This document shows positions 9,297 through 22,000 of a stretch of DNA of 64,000 nt, piece after piece (within the stretch, counting starts at the first letter, position 1; every line of letters starts with the position of its first letter). Source of the stretch: Elmis aenea. Its lineage: Eukaryota; Arthropoda; Insecta; Coleoptera; Elmidae. Position numbers and translations under genes: made by a program. The notes beneath the pieces are model-generated. The model had not been told where the DNA came from, did no database searches, and was given only the letters and a program-made list of their open reading frames with translations. The stretch covers positions 54,536,966-54,600,965 of the forward strand of contig OX393576.1 of the NCBI GenBank assembly GCA_947652605.1. Direction: 5' to 3'.

Positions 9297-10789
9297 TATA
9301 TTAACAATATAAGCCAAAACAATAGGCAAAAGTACCTTGGAAGATAATTCTGTATCACATTTAAAAACTAATAGGAACAAAGACTTTCGTTAGTAAGACT
9401 TTTATTGTTACCGGTATAAACTGTTGCACCTATTTTCTGTGATAATTTTTCAATTCACAAACATTATAATTTCATATAATAAAAAGTGCATTCATAAATA
9501 GACAACAAAGAAAGATGCTAATTATAATTTTAACCGATTTTTATCAGCATGAAAAAAAAAATACCAATATAATAGACAGATAACAATTCATAATAGAAAT
9601 AAGTAGGTTTTAAAGCAAGTTGGTCAATGAAAGTTGGAAGATTTTTTTATGTAATAATAATTTTTTCCTAATAGAAAGTAATTTGAAGCTACATTAGGAG
9701 GTAAGACCAAAGTCCAACTGATATATTGAAATATACCTACACGTATCTAAGCACATAAATAAGATATATTACTACAAGGTAAAATATCTATCTAGTTTAT
9801 CAGTTTTGACTCATTTTTTTAACGAACTGATATCACAACGAAATGAAGATAAATTACAATGAAAACAATGGAGAGATTTTTCATTTGCTTTCCTTTTTTT
9901 AACACGTGTTTGCTTCATGTAATAAAAATTGGTTTTATGATTTTATATTGTATTGCAAGATCCTTTACAAATAGAAAACTATGCTTTCATGTCGATTATA
10001 ATCTTATTTTCTAATATAAAAGACTTATTTGCTGGTTTATAGTTCTCAAACTATTGTGAGGCGATCTGATTCTAATAGAAAATTCTGAGCTTCACAATCT
10101 GACCAGGTTTTCATGCACTTTCTAGAAACTCCTTTTAGATCTCTAATTATTGTGTGAATAATGGAGTGTTTATCTTTTGTTATAGTTTTATGATGTAATA
10201 AGTAGGCTCATACATACTTCCATATATTTTAAACAAATAAAATGGATTACAAAGGTTAATAAAGTTAATACTAACCATGGCTACTTTTTCTCTTTACAAA
10301 AATGTATTTCAAATAATTTTTTCGCGATATATTTAACGTGCATAAGCTTTACATTTTTCTTTTGGTTGCTCTTTAAAAGCAGTTTGTTTTTAATATCGTA
10401 CAGTTTTTGTTTATTTATTCTAAAGCAGCATGTAACTATTTTTTTTAATTAACTGAATAAAGACTACAACGACAAGGTACAACCCTTTGTCACTCATTGT
10501 TTTTAAAGCCTTTCAAAACATTTTTTTATGATAATGAGGTTGGTAATTAAGCAAAATCATTGTTGTTACTATTTAAACAACATTCGAGACTTTGTTAATT
10601 CAACACACCTTTGTCTTTTTTTCTCTTAATCTTGCGCCCTTCTACCGTTACGTATGAGAATTTTATTTTTGTTTAAGTATGTGGACTCTCTTTGTCTTTT
10701 TTATCTCCACTCGACTCTATAGCTCTATTCGAGGCAACTTTTTTTGCCTCTACGTTTCAGGTATTCTTTGGCCTGTCGGAAAACTAATA
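9297..10789. other. Gene-free AT-rich spacer
   Basis: About 1.5 kb with no exon-like frames, RNA genes or inverted repeats that I can support. Confidence 0.45.
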
Positions 10790-11225
10790 AATAGCAGCAA
10801 TTTTTTGGTACAAAAAAAGACTTCTGCGTATTGATAATATGAAAAAAGGCACTACCATTCATGGGGTGGTCTATTTAAAAGCTATTCAGAGTTTGAAAGA
10901 ACCGTTGAAATTGAAACGGCCTTCATCGCGGCTGCCAAAGAATCTGCTTCTGCACGACAACTGCAGGGTCCATAAAGCACGCAATGTTCAGACTGTAATT
11001 CAAGAATGCGGATTTACTGAACTGTGTGCGTCATCCACCTTACAGCCCTGACGTCTTTTTGTTTGATGATCTAAAAAAAAATCTTAGGGTCATGAAATTT
11101 ACCGCCAATAATGAGCAAAAGATAGCTGTTGATGCTGATTTTACGGAGCTCTAGAAAGAATTTTTTCTTGAAGGGATGCTGCAACTCGTAAGACGTTGGA
11201 TTAAGTGTATAAATGTTGAAGTTAA
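10790..11225 (+). pseudogene. mariner-type transposase fragment, decayed
   Basis: The frame 10839-11051 reads KKGTTIHGVVYL, then LLLHDNCRVHKARNVQ and ECGFTEL, matching the middle of mariner/SETMAR-like transposases around the second catalytic aspartate (normally HDNARPH). The next motif, normally YSPDLAPSDFFLFP, survives only in shifted frames near 11030-11070 because of a frameshift and deletion. An in-frame TAG follows at about 11152. No helix-turn-helix part and no terminal repeats were found. A dead relic. Confidence 0.75.
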
Positions 11226-12880
11226 TCACGTAGAAACATTTTTTTTTGTTATCCTACGTGCTAGGTAGATTACATAAACATGCACCCTCGTATTTATTGC
11301 TTTTTACTTGTTCTAGTTCTAGTTATATCCCGCCTTGGCTTAGCACGAAAAGATAATTTTATTTTTACTTAAGTAATCCGACGCACATTTTAACAGCATT
11401 ATTCCTTCTTCCCGAAATATGCTCTTGAGCAATTATCGATTGTTTAAACGTACAACTGATAAACCTTTCTAACACTTAAATAATTTTAAACCAGATAATT
11501 TACAGCAAAATATGTCCTTTGAAAATATTTGCCATTTAAATTTAAACATAAAATGCTTTTATAAATTTTGGACGCCCCTGCACTTTACAATAGCCTTTCA
11601 AATTAATTCGGTAATGCATGACCGTAAACTATTACATATTTGTCTTCGTGCATTGTTTAAACAAATTTAACAGTTACATGTTTATGTAATCTAGTCCAAG
11701 CATTTTTAGTATGTAGAGAGTAACACGTTGTTCCGAAATATCTATTTGCAAATATTTAGAGTTAATGTGTAGGTATATGGAGAGAACAGTAGTCAGAAAA
11801 TTGAGTAATTTTCTTAACCAAAATACTTGGGAAAGTTTTATTTATTAGATTAAAATAATGAACGTTTTAAACAAGATAGCGTAAATAATATTAATGAAAA
11901 AAGTTATTTGGAAGCGGATTTCCTCTCATGCATATTTATTTAATTTATGAAGTGAATTTTGGAAATTACTCTTCTGTTTAATGACTGATCATTTATTTTT
12001 TCCTATATTTATTTAAAAAATTATTTATAAATGCAGTATTAAACTTCCCATACATTTACACGTCAAACGTGCTATTTGACATCTTGGTAAGTATTAAATT
12101 AATGAGTTTTGTATATTGCATTTATATATCAAAATATGTCCAAGCAGCTTCCGAACAAAACAGCATTCTTAACTCTCGAATAACCTTGAATGCACTTCTG
12201 GGTCAAGGTTGTCACTTAATATTCACGAAATAAATTTAAATAAAAGTGACATAGCAGTTATTTTGCCTAAAAACACATATTTATTAAATGGTTTTTGAAC
12301 ATTAGGCCCGAAATAACACGTCCTTCCCAATTTTTTAACGCCTGTAGCGCCTTAAAACGAGAGTTAACACGTTTCTCGTCGAAATCGTCAGAAGAAGAGT
12401 TGTATACATATGTAGGTTTGTAGATCAGTGGAGAGAAGTTGTTTTTTAAACACTACATTAATATATTACTTTTTACGAAACATTCTGTTACATGCGTGCA
12501 TGTAACAGAATGTCTTTTTGGATATTTATCTTTAAAATAAAAGCATGAGATGTGTGCTCACCTACCGTTAAAGTCTCTTAATATACGGGAGACATACCAA
12601 AAATCATGTACGTATAATTTTATGAAACTGAATTTTCCGATGCAATTATTACAAGCAGGTACTATATCGTTATTACTCTTTTAAAAAAATTATCTCGCAG
12701 TCAAAGCTTTTATGTCGAAATATTAATCATGAGCTTACGAAGCACTGCCCAAAAAATATAGAACGCCTAGGCTATTAATAGTAGCAAAAATTAAACTTAA
12801 AGTATTTTTATTAGTTACTTTTACTTAACATGAGGTGCACCAAATAGGTAAGTTATCTGCGTTGTAGTTTTCCATACATA
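11226..12880. other. Gene-free AT-rich spacer with one perfect palindrome
   Basis: No coding features. The only notable item is an exact 34-bp palindrome at 12480-12513 (ACATTCTGTTACATGC with GT at its centre), which would form a 16-bp hairpin stem. Confidence 0.5.
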
Positions 12881-13506
12881 CAGGGTGTGTAAAAATTGGC
12901 GGAAGCGCTACACGTGGCGATGTTCTTCGTAAAATTCTAAGTCGAAAATCTTAATACGAAAATGTTGTACCATGCTTGCTCTGTCTGGAAGAGGTCCTCA
13001 AAGCTTTGACATTCAGTCTTTTAAAAAGCATTATTATTTAATATGTTTTAATGATAAAGTTGCGATTTGGAATAAAAATAAATTTCGAATAACAGTTTCT
13101 CCTAGATATTGTGTTTTTCCTTTCAATAATTGGTGTTGAAAATATGTTAATCACTGATTTGAATGAAAATAATACACATGGCAACATTGTCATTAGCTGT
13201 CATCTCTGTTTTTCTCGTAATTGTTTTTAGTTTGTGTTACACGATACCTAAAAGTTTGCAGCTATGTTTAGGAACTGAAGGCTTTCAGTTCGAACAAATA
13301 TTATAAATACCTAAGTAAAAATTGCTGATAAAAAAATGTCCAAACGCAAATCAATGTATGCTATGTTGACAAATTTGTGTTTCTTTAAATTATTCCTGAG
13401 GCCATGGTAAGCATGGTACAACATTTTTGTATGAAGATTTTCGACTTAGAATTTTACGAAGAACATCGTCACGTGTAGCGCTTTCGCCAATTTATTACAC
13501 ACCCTG
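12881..13506. mobile_element. MITE with ~100-bp inverted ends, TA-flanked
   Basis: Starts CAGGGTGTGTAAAAATTGGC and ends with the complement (ATTACACACCCTG), with TA on each side. The left ~105 bases, including GCGCTACACGTGGCGATG and TTACGAAGAAC-type blocks, match the right ~105 bases in reverse complement with few changes. The centre (~12990-13400) is AT-rich and non-coding. Size, TA flanks and inverted ends suggest a non-autonomous Tc1/mariner-like element. Confidence 0.75.
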
Positions 13507-16026
13507 TATAAGATATTTATTAAACAAAATTGTAAACAATTTTACCAAGTATGAATACAACGTTGGTTTGTTTTGACACCTATTCAATTTTTGTTTTGTT
13601 TCAAAGTGTATCTCTGTGCATATTCATTTTACTATTCTGCAATAAAATTAATAAAAATACCTTAAAACTAAAATAAACAAAATTAAAATGTTTTCTTAGA
13701 TAAACGATTAAGATGATCCTGTAAAAGAAATAATAAACCAGCCTACTTTTTGAGTTATTTTCTACTTAAACTATTGTTATTAGTTTTTGTTTTTTAGGAC
13801 CCTAGTATTTAAATGCATTTATCTTAATGTTAATTATTAAGACAGAATACTTTTTCAAAAGAAATTAAAATTGACCTATTTGTGAAATTAGAGTCAAGCA
13901 TCGTTACCATTTGAAAAAAATTAACAAATAATCTTAAAGATTAGATCTAGGTTGCATGTGAAAGAAATTTATATTCCCTCGGTTGCTTTGGGGCTGCAAT
14001 TTGGCTTACTCTTGTTTAACTGTCTTATTAGCTCCTTCAGCTCCAAAGCAAACCTAGCATAAGTATGTTAATATAAAGCAAACATTTTGGTTCTTATGAC
14101 TTTTTACTTGACCAAAGTATTAGTCACTGCTGGTTGACAATGCGACATTTGAAAGATGTCTATTGCACTACAATCGGAACACGTTACGAAACGTTAGAGA
14201 AGTGCTTTTAATTTAAAGGCGTAAATGATACGTTATCTTACATTCTGTATCAGACATGACGTACAATAAGGATTAGCGTACGTCCATAATTCGACGATGC
14301 TCATCGAAATGTTCCTCGTATGTACGTTGGAAACAAGTGAACTTACTTAGGCAACCTATTTAACGATTATGTTTGCTGATACTTCAAATCTAATCGGATA
14401 TGCTATTTTTTAATGCTTTATCGTTGTTACCAACATAAAAATAACATTATTTTGGAAAATAAAGTGGGACAAGAGGGCACTAACCTAACATCACACTTAA
14501 TTTATTTAAAAAAATAATAACAAAGCTCATTTTTCGTATGCAAAACCTAACACAAATTTAATATTTATGATTTTGGGATAAAGTACTCAGTAGTAATATA
14601 GCAAGTGCATTGAAAATTATCGATAATTTTTGGTAAATATGCCCGAATGCAAGTTGAGCTGATTCAACTTGCATGACTGAAGATTTGTCAAAAATTGTAG
14701 ATTATTTGCAATAGACGAGTTACATTTTGTCAGAAAATTTCCTTCACCTAACCTACCTGTAAAATTAAATGTTTGTTATGTCACATTTTACAAAAACTGT
14801 CAGAGTTGTGCGTCAGGGGGGTGGTTTAATCTATATTAAAGTAACGCTACTGGTGAGATTCGTCAAAAAATTATCAAGACCAAAATATTTAATTCCCTCT
14901 CTATATTTTTGACCAATCACAACGACCAATAAACGCATGAAAATCTGTTAATTGGGAAAGGATATTATCAGTGTATGATTATGTTTATTGGTCATTTCTA
15001 GGAAATCTGAGTTTGTTATTGGTCGAAAACGCAAATTTGACAGGAGGATCAACATCTGACAGGGGAATGCAAAATTATTACCGTGTAATAATGCTTCTAT
15101 TGGTAGTCTCTAGAAGATTTAAGCTGATTGATTGGTTAAAAACGCAAATTTGACAGGTGATGAAAATTTTCACTAAAACAATACTGTTATTTTAAGGGTA
15201 TTTTTTCAGCTTACGAACGATCTATCGTATTGTTCGAGAGCGTTCGTCCTTCCTTGTTTAGATATTGTACTGCTTTAGTTACAAACTTATATTTTCTGAT
15301 CTGCAAAAATTCTTTCCTTTGAAGGGTAAGACCAAAAAAAAATGTAACACTAAATTGAGTATCCTATTATTTTTTACAAAGTTTTATTAATTTGCAGATT
15401 TGTATTTATATATAAACCAGTTTTTTCAACTCTTTTCAACGTTTTTACAACAACAAAACAATAAAATATACATAGGAAAATAATATTTATTTGTAAAGTC
15501 AAACGCAACACTTTTGTTATATTTTTAACTAAATTTATTTACTCCCAATTTTTTTGTAAGTATTTAAAACAACCAATTAACAAGTTTTTAAAAACAATTT
15601 TTACAGCAGAATTAAATTTTGGAACTCATCAAATTAGGTACATTTTCAATAACCGTATTATTTATCAAACTATATATATTAAAATTCAGAATAGATTTAT
15701 TCATAAATTTATCGGTAAATATTATATTGTGACAAGCTTATACCCTAATAACATGATAAAAAATACATGCCATTTTTACTAAGGAGTAGCCAAAAACTGT
15801 TTTATTATAATTATATGTGTACACAAAACTTTAAAATAATAAAAACGTAAAACAAATATAATTTATCTACATACATACAATGTATTTAACAATAAGAAGT
15901 TCTTTAGTAATTGTAACATTATTTCAATTTCGTTATTTAAGTTAAAATAAATTATACACAAACAAATAGAATGAGGTAAAATAATTTTGATGTGAACTTC
16001 AACGAAACTTTAATTTAAAGAAAAAT
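13507..16026. other. Gene-free region downstream of the Peritrophin-A-like gene
   Basis: AT-rich. A hairpin ATGCAAGTTGA...TCAACTTGCAT lies at about 14648-14674. The block AAACGCAAATTTGACAGG occurs twice (about 15028 and 15139), and a related ACAGGAGAATG...CTGACAG block recurs near 23819, so an old repeat family is present around 14580-15170. The 3' untranslated part of the minus-strand gene ending at 16027 probably lies in the right end of this stretch; AATAAA-type signals on the minus strand occur around 15535 but are too common to choose one. Confidence 0.45.
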
Positions 16027-19000
16027 TTATTTGCCGAGTTGGTGGCCGCCACAGTGTGGCACTAACTCAGGTTCTTCGCAGGTTAAAGTTGTTTCATCAA
16101 AGGCTTTTCCTTCGCCACAAGAGATAAGGCGAGGGAATCCATTGACACAAGTGATGAGACGGCCGCAGTCACCTGGCACAGCGAAACGGGGATATGGCCA
16201 GAATTTGGCAGATACGCTGTTAGAGGGTACTTTAGTTGGGCATTTGAAACCAACGACAGCTGAAAGTTTAAAAAAAAGTGTTAATTGTGCATTAAAAAAA
16301 AATAAGCAAAAGGAGAAAAACTGCTTGAAACGTTACTGTGATATTGTCTTGTAAAGCCTTAAACTTTTTATCGAACAAATACTTTATACGTTCGTTGAAC
16401 AGTTCGGTTGTGATTATTTGGGTCGAGTGCGTCATAATTTTTATAGGTGGTAATGCAGTGTTTTTAATGTTGACTTTTATATCTTCTCAATCGGACAATC
16501 TCCGCGATCACTTTTTTTAAAATTACAACGAACAATATACGATAAATAAATCTTAAATATAAGCGCTAAAATGTCTCATGTTCCATGTGTACACAGGCTC
16601 TAAACAAAAAATCGCCTTGTCTTGCTTGCAAGTGTAATATGTTCTTTCATGCAAAATGGGCTGGCCTAACGACCTCTGCATTACCTGTCATCGATAGTGA
16701 ACAAGTTTATTAAAGATGTAAACAATACAATTCTAATCGTAATTCTTTTAGTCTATTAATTATGATCACGATAAAGATGGTCAAAACCACAATGCTCAAT
16801 CTATGCTGTGAGCCATTAAACAAGGATTAGCAGCCCTTAAAACCAAATTTAATGATCTATTGCCTTCCAATGACTTTATCTCCAATCAAGACAAAGATTT
16901 CGAAGGTCAATTTAAGGAAAATAATTAATGCACGCTAATGAAAAAAATCGTGCAAGAGAATGTAGTGTTAAAGAAAGAATCTAAAGATCTATCGAAAAGA
17001 CTAGAAGCACTTGAACAAAGAATGATATTAAAACTCAAGGACTTCCCCAAAAAATTCATGAAAACATTATACACAGCTGCATGAAAAATTGGAAAAGCGA
17101 TAATTTTGCAATTAAAGAAAGCGATATGGATTTAGCACATAGAGCGCCCCCGAGTGAGAATTCCTGGTAAACCAGATAGCATTTTTGTCCGATTTGGATG
17201 TAGGCGTTTTCGTGAAAATGTTTTGGCTGCAGTCAGTGAATACAAAAACACATAAGCGTTCTGATATATCAAAGGAAAACTCACCACACATTATCTATAT
17301 AAATGAACACCTATCTCTCAAAAATAAGTTTTTGTTCAAAAATGCAAGAGAGGCTTACAAAAATAAAAAGTGCAAATTTTCATGGGCCAAAAATGGTGCT
17401 ATTTATATACCCAAAAAGGTTCTAACAATTCGTGACAGTGAGGATATCATTAAACTAATTATCTAATCTACAAATCACATAAACACATTTTAATTCATCG
17501 TTTCACCCCTCCATTTTTTTCCATATTATTACAACAACTTGATTGCTTTCCCAACACCTGATTGGTGCACCAATGCTGAAGACATGTGGATAAGTGTAAA
17601 AATGGCAAGTGATTATAATAGGTACTATTTCAACTCTGTTGTGTGTATGCATCTCCTGTGGATGTTGCTTATTTCACGGAATTTTTCGATAATTTTGAGA
17701 TGATTGTTAATAATCATCCAACTCTGAAGTTTATAATTGTTGAAGATTTTATTTTATCAAAAAGTGACTGATCAGATTATGCTGAACGTGAATTAATACC
17801 CACTAAATATAAAGGATAACATTTAAAGACGTTAATGTTTTTCGGGTCTAGGTCTAGGAACATTCTTCGCCCACAATTCTTCGCCCACAATTTTTCGCCT
17901 TCACAATTCTTCACCCAAACAATTCTTCACCGCCACAATTTTTCGCCGCATACAAGCATATCACAAATTTTAGTTGTAAATGTAATTGTTTTTATTTATA
18001 ATGAAATTTTAACAGATTATTTTACATTAGCCTACAGTTGTTTCTTGTATATTAATACTTTTTCTTTTAATATTATGTTTGAAAATTGCTACATGAATAG
18101 CGTAGGTATGTTGTTATTTTAATCTTTTTTATGTTATTATAGTATGAATAAAAATTAAATTAACAAATATTTTGGTGATATAAAAAAAAAAAAAAAATAA
18201 TCAGCGATTGATTTTTCTTTGTTTTTTTTCGATAGGCTAGTGAAAGTTGTCAGGACGATGAAATAAATCTATAGAAGAATATTATTACTTAATTTTCGAT
18301 TTAAAAAATTACAACATACGCTATTTATGTAGCAATTTTTAAACGTAATATTAAAAGAAGAAGTATTAATATATAAGAAACTACTTTGGGGCAATGTAAA
18401 ATAATCTGTAAAAATTACGTTATAAATAAAAACAATCACATTTACAAACAATATTTGTGATATGCTCGTATGCGGGGAAAAATTGTGGCGGCGAAGAATT
18501 GTGTAGGCGAAGAATTTTGGGCGAAGAATTGTGGAGGCGAAGAATTGTGGGCGAAGAATGTTCCGGACACAATGTTTTTCACCTATCACTTTATTTCTCT
18601 ATCTTGAATATTAAGCGAGATACCCATGTAATCCCAACGACTTTGGACCACCCTATACTTTGCATTTTTAATAGAAGACCATCGCTAAGTAAACCCGATA
18701 TATTTTTGTGATTTTCTAAAGCTCACGTATTACTTACAAAATATAATTTTTGCTTTCAACAATCATTTGATTTGTGAATGTGCTTTACTCAAATATTTAC
18801 CTTCGGGGTTGCAAGTTTCGAGGAGAAGATCTGGCCAGTTGCATCCATGGGTGCGATGATCGTAGACTAATCCGGGTTCACAAGCACTTGCGATTGGTTC
18901 ACCATGCGCACACTTTATGTAATGGGTAGAGCATTCTACACTTTCAGGGTAAAGTCCAAATTGATATTCGCATCCAGGTGTGCTGATTGGCGTATCTAGA

Positions 19001-22000
19001 AAATATTAGTGTTAAATACCGCATGATTTAGTTTTAAAAAAGCAACCTAATTGACGAGGATCTTGAAACAAGGTTTTAATTTCTTAAGAAATATTAACCT
19101 AATGAAGTGTAAAATTGGTGTATAATTACTATCTTCATTAGTATTCAATTTGCTAATTTAATTCACTAATTTTCAACGTCGTTTTTGTTTAAAGTTTTAA
19201 GACTCGTATTGTTTGATAAGTTTTTGTATACCAAATTGAACGAAAGGAAAAATAACTATTGGCACATTTTGTGATTCTTAAAAATCGGAACTATTAGGCA
19301 CATACAATTACGTGAATGCTCTAACACGTTTTGCAAATCACTATACTTACTATCAGCTTTTCGGTGACCGCAATCTACAGCCCAATTGTAGTTGCAGTGA
19401 TTATGTACAGCACCTTTTCCGTCAAAGAGCAAACCATTTTCACATTGTTCAACGGTTAATGTTCCGTTTGTACAGAGGAAGAACACGTTGCATGACTCAG
19501 GATGGGCGTAAGCTTGCACTCCGTGAACTTCAGGGCATGATGGGGCATCTTGTACCAAAACCCCACCGTGCACTAAAAAAAAAACATCTAATATACTTTA
19601 AGACCACTTGAAATTTAAGTTTCGTTATGTTAAACGCCGATAAGTGAAACGCTACAATAAGATATAAGGAGTGCGTTCCATCGATATGGATATACGAGGT
19701 GTGATCAAAAAATACGGTGAATGAATTTTTATAGCAGCAACTGCTGACGCTACATCCATTTGAAGTATTAAGTCCAATAGTCTGATCCGTTGAGACAGTC
19801 AGTGTCAAGTTTGAACAAGTTGTGACGTGTCAGTAGGCTTCCAGAGCTGAAAGAGTGAGATCGTGTTTACCGTGTCTGTCGCGCATCATGGATTTCGAAC
19901 AACGCCTTAACATTAAGTTTTGCTTTAAGTTGCAAAAAAGTGCCAAAGAAGCTCATGAAATGTTAAAATCAGTGTATGGTGATAATGTGGTGACTGTTTA
20001 CAAGTGGTATGAGTGATTTAAAAGCGGAAATGAGTCGGTTGAAGACAAGCAACGCTTGGGACGTCCTTCGACCTCAAAAACAGACGATGGTTCGCTCCAA
20101 GGGGAACAACGATAAACTCCGAATATTACAAGGGTTTGCTGCAATGTTTGCGAAACGATGTACGGAGAAAGAGACCAGAAAAATGAGCCCAATGGCTTCC
20201 TCCTTCATCACGACAACGCGCCATGCCGCACTTCGCTTCTGATCCGCGAGTTTTTGGGCGAAAAAAAGGTTCCTGTCTGTCCACTTCCGCCTTACTCTCC
20301 GGATTTAGCACCATGTGACTTCTGGCTCTTCCCAAAAATAAAAACCGTGCTAAAAGGAAACCGTTTTGATACCATTCCCGACATTAAGAGGGCCACAACG
20401 GAGCAGCTGAAGGCCCTTTCGAAAGAATCCTTCCAGAAATGCTTCCAATCATGGAATCAACCTTGGGATAAGTGCATCGCTAGTCAAGGAGAGTACTTTG
20501 AAGGACATTAATTCAATTTTGACATAAGCTTATTATTTTGTTCGTAATAAAATTTTTCACCGTATATTTTGATCACACCTCGTATGTTATACTGCGATTT
20601 TGGATGAACTGCCAAATAAAACTATAAAATAAAGTTTTTATAACGATTCTTGACGTCCTTTTTTACAAACGACGTTGAGTGAAACACGACAACGTAAGGT
20701 ATAAGAACAAAGTTTTATTGATACAGTTTTGTGGGACTGCAATTTTTCTAACTTAAACAGATCTACTTTTAAAGTTTCTATAAGGACTTAATCGGCTCTT
20801 ATTGTTTGTTTTAAGTTAGCACATTCAAATTAGGTATCTAAGTCCACTTGTAGTACACAAACTCTCACTAAAGACCTGTTTCTATTGATAACCAATCTAT
20901 TAGGCATTTAACTACTATCTACAATAAAAAATTTATTAAAACTATGCATCTGAATCTGTTTACGTAATTTTTTTAACAATTTTACATAGTTTTGATTTGT
21001 TCCACTCTTTCTTTTACAAGCAATTGGTGCAATAAACTTGATGTAGTAATCGTAAAATCATTGAAGCAGCTACAGTGTAAACTTTTCATATTCAAATTAT
21101 TATACTGATATGTAAAATATATTATGATTTTAAAGTTAGTGAAAGTATACTTGTTAGATTACAATAGCACATTTTGCTATGAATTAATCAAAATAACCGT
21201 TAAATACAGTACGAATTGCAATTTATTTCTGTAAGATTTTAGTGAATTTCACAAAACTACTATTTAATTTTGAGGGCTGTTCAATGTGTTTGTTTAAATA
21301 TAATTTATAATTTATATTTATATTAATTACATATTATATTAATATAATTTATAACTTATTACAATATTTCATTTCGTGTTTCACATGCTTGATTTCTCTA
21401 GATTTTTCGTGCATTAAAACATTATCGAAAAGGAACACAATAAAACAACTTTAGTCGCGTATTTAAATGACGAATATTTATATGAAATATGACTCTTTGT
21501 ACATTTAAGACTGAAAACATGAAAAAGTTGTGTAACAACTAGTTACACTGAAACGACAACTCGTATACAGTTACAAGAAAAAACGTTTTTAACAACTTGT
21601 TAATTTAAACAATTTATTATATTTCTTAGTGTGGTTTGTGGTATAACACTTTTAAGGAAACGTAACTTAAAAATGTACTGGACAAAATATATTATTTGTA
21701 TGTAATAACATGAAAGTTCAACATAACAACCAAAATTTACTTTAAACAAAAAAAATATTTTTTTGGTTATATGTATATCTTTCGTAGAACCGCTAGACAA
21801 GTTTATCCGAGAGATGCCTAATTTAAATAGCTATTTTTATTTAAATTTGTTAATCGTTATAAACGAATCAACTAATTATAGAATTTAAAAAAGGGAATAT
21901 AAATGAGTTATACTCCTAAAATTTAAACAAAAATCAGAGCATTTGTTCCACTTCTAAATCTGTGGTTGTTCAACAGTACTTTTAAAACATTTTTTGTTAC

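Noticed and set aside
16031..16354. Plus-strand frame of 107 aa
   Set aside because: Antisense shadow of the last exon of the Peritrophin-A-like gene, where the minus strand reads a six-cysteine chitin-binding domain.
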